The translations under genes and the position numbers were made by a program. A stretch of 64,000 bases of DNA from JBFHIJ01 sp963678775 (GTDB taxonomy: Bacteria; Bacteroidota; Ignavibacteria; Kapaibacteriales; UBA2268): assembly GCA_963678775.2 (NCBI GenBank), contig CAXXGR010000007.1, positions 248,001 to 312,000 of the forward strand, written 5' to 3'. The notes under the pieces are model-generated. The model did not search any database, was not told where the DNA came from, and was given only the letters and a program-made list of their open reading frames with translations. This document shows positions 63,603 to 64,000 of the stretch, piece after piece; within the stretch, counting starts at the first letter, position 1, and the number at the start of each line of letters is the position of its first letter.

Positions 63603-64000
63603 ATGGATAATTTGCAAAATAAAGGACATATCGACTGGTTTGTCCTTTTGCCTATTGCTGCATTGATGCTTTTCAGTAGCTCATTTGTATATTCAGCGAG
63701 TGCAGTAAAGTCTGCTATAGATTTTGGTGCATCCGATACTTTACTATGGAAACATATATTACGTATCGGTTTAGGAATATTTTTCATGATTAGCTTTGCT
63801 AAAATAGATTATCATATTTGGGATAGATTAGCAAAACCTATAATCTATATTGCTATAGCATTACTTGCATGGGTGCTTATAGGTGGTAAAACATATAATG
63901 GAGCTACCAGATGGCTTGATTTTGGTTTGTTTAACATACAACCTTCCGAGTTTGCTAAATTTGCTTTGGTGATTAATCTCGCGGCACTATTAAAATTTAA
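63603..64000 (+). CDS. ftsW: FtsW/RodA/SpoVE-family glycosyltransferase (3' end outside window)
   Basis: The start ATG at 63603 has a GAGGGGGGAAG ribosome binding site, and the frame stays open to the window end (about 132 residues). Hydrophobic helices and the SEDS sequence GGKTYNGATRWLDFGLFNIQ followed by PSEFAK identify the family (the GARRW...QPSE motif in a variant form). It polymerises peptidoglycan at the division site. The murD neighbourhood favours ftsW over rodA. Confidence 0.9.
   Translation, partial: MDNLQNKGHIDWFVLLPIAALMLFSSSFVYSASAVKSAIDFGASDTLLWKHILRIGLGIFFMISFAKIDYHIWDRLAKPIIYIAIALLAWVLIGGKTYNGATRWLDFGLFNIQPSEFAKFALVINLAALLKF

Overview
The window is AT-rich DNA (about one third G+C by eye) from a Gram-negative bacterium that looks like the Bacteroidota/Chlorobiota assemblage. 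Support for this comes from lipoprotein and outer-membrane export genes, TAnnTTTG promoter boxes of the Bacteroidota type (9343, 18005, 34374, 58076, 62042 and 17831 on the minus strand), choice-of-anchor D repeats with an IPTL-CTERM tail, and weak ribosome binding sites at many starts. I cannot name the species. No rRNA, tRNA, CRISPR array, prophage or intact insertion sequence was seen.

Region 1 (1-10945) is the end of a nonribosomal peptide locus. A modular synthetase (A-T-C-A-T-TE, 5' end outside the window) is followed in tight succession by a PvdE/SyrD-type peptide exporter, a membrane-anchored SPFH protein, an NMT1-type substrate-binding protein, a Cache sensor with no output domain, and a DUF697 membrane protein. 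Convergent to these lie a type II thioesterase and a Sfp-type phosphopantetheinyl transferase. The synthetase makes the peptide, the transferase primes its carrier domains, the type II thioesterase edits them and the ABC protein exports the product. The membrane and sensor genes are the unexplained part.

Region 2 (11-24.6 kb) holds a SulP anion transporter, two small or secreted uncharacterised proteins, a large pyruvate/PEP-binding protein carrying a C-terminal nucleotidyltransferase-like domain, glutamate dehydrogenase, a DMT permease, a SlyD-like FKBP, an exported S9 peptidase and a DUF3788 protein. It also holds a 36-residue Cys/Lys-rich microprotein (19408-19518) and an unannotated multi-helix inverted-repeat element (23826-23939).

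Region 3 (24.6-33.8 kb) contains a four-gene catabolic cluster (HMG-CoA-lyase-like, CaiB/BaiF CoA-transferase, LeuC-like, LeuD-like), an ArsC-family protein, menE with a convergent hotdog thioesterase, a GAF-SpoIIE phosphatase and a beta-propeller lipoprotein.

Region 4 (32.7-42.7 kb) carries an unusual concentration of broken genes. The propeller lipoprotein, kbl and an O-antigen ligase/polymerase-like gene (twice) are interrupted by single-base changes in homopolymers, and an OmpA-domain relic lies in an intergenic gap. Intact genes here are a FemAB/GNAT protein, penicillin-binding protein 2, a Wzz-like chain-length protein and a GT-C glycosyltransferase.

Region 5 (42.8-57.8 kb) has two exported TldD/PmbA homologues (one with, one without the HExxxH site) around a small membrane protein, an exported alpha/beta hydrolase, a TetR-controlled YbhGFSR-like efflux operon with its own TolC, and a large surface protein. 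Region 6 (58-64 kb) is housekeeping: thymidylate kinase, proline dehydrogenase, an EEP-family lipoprotein, a STAS protein, peptide deformylase, murD and the start of ftsW. A pair of hairpin repeats exactly 100 bp apart lies between the STAS and deformylase genes.
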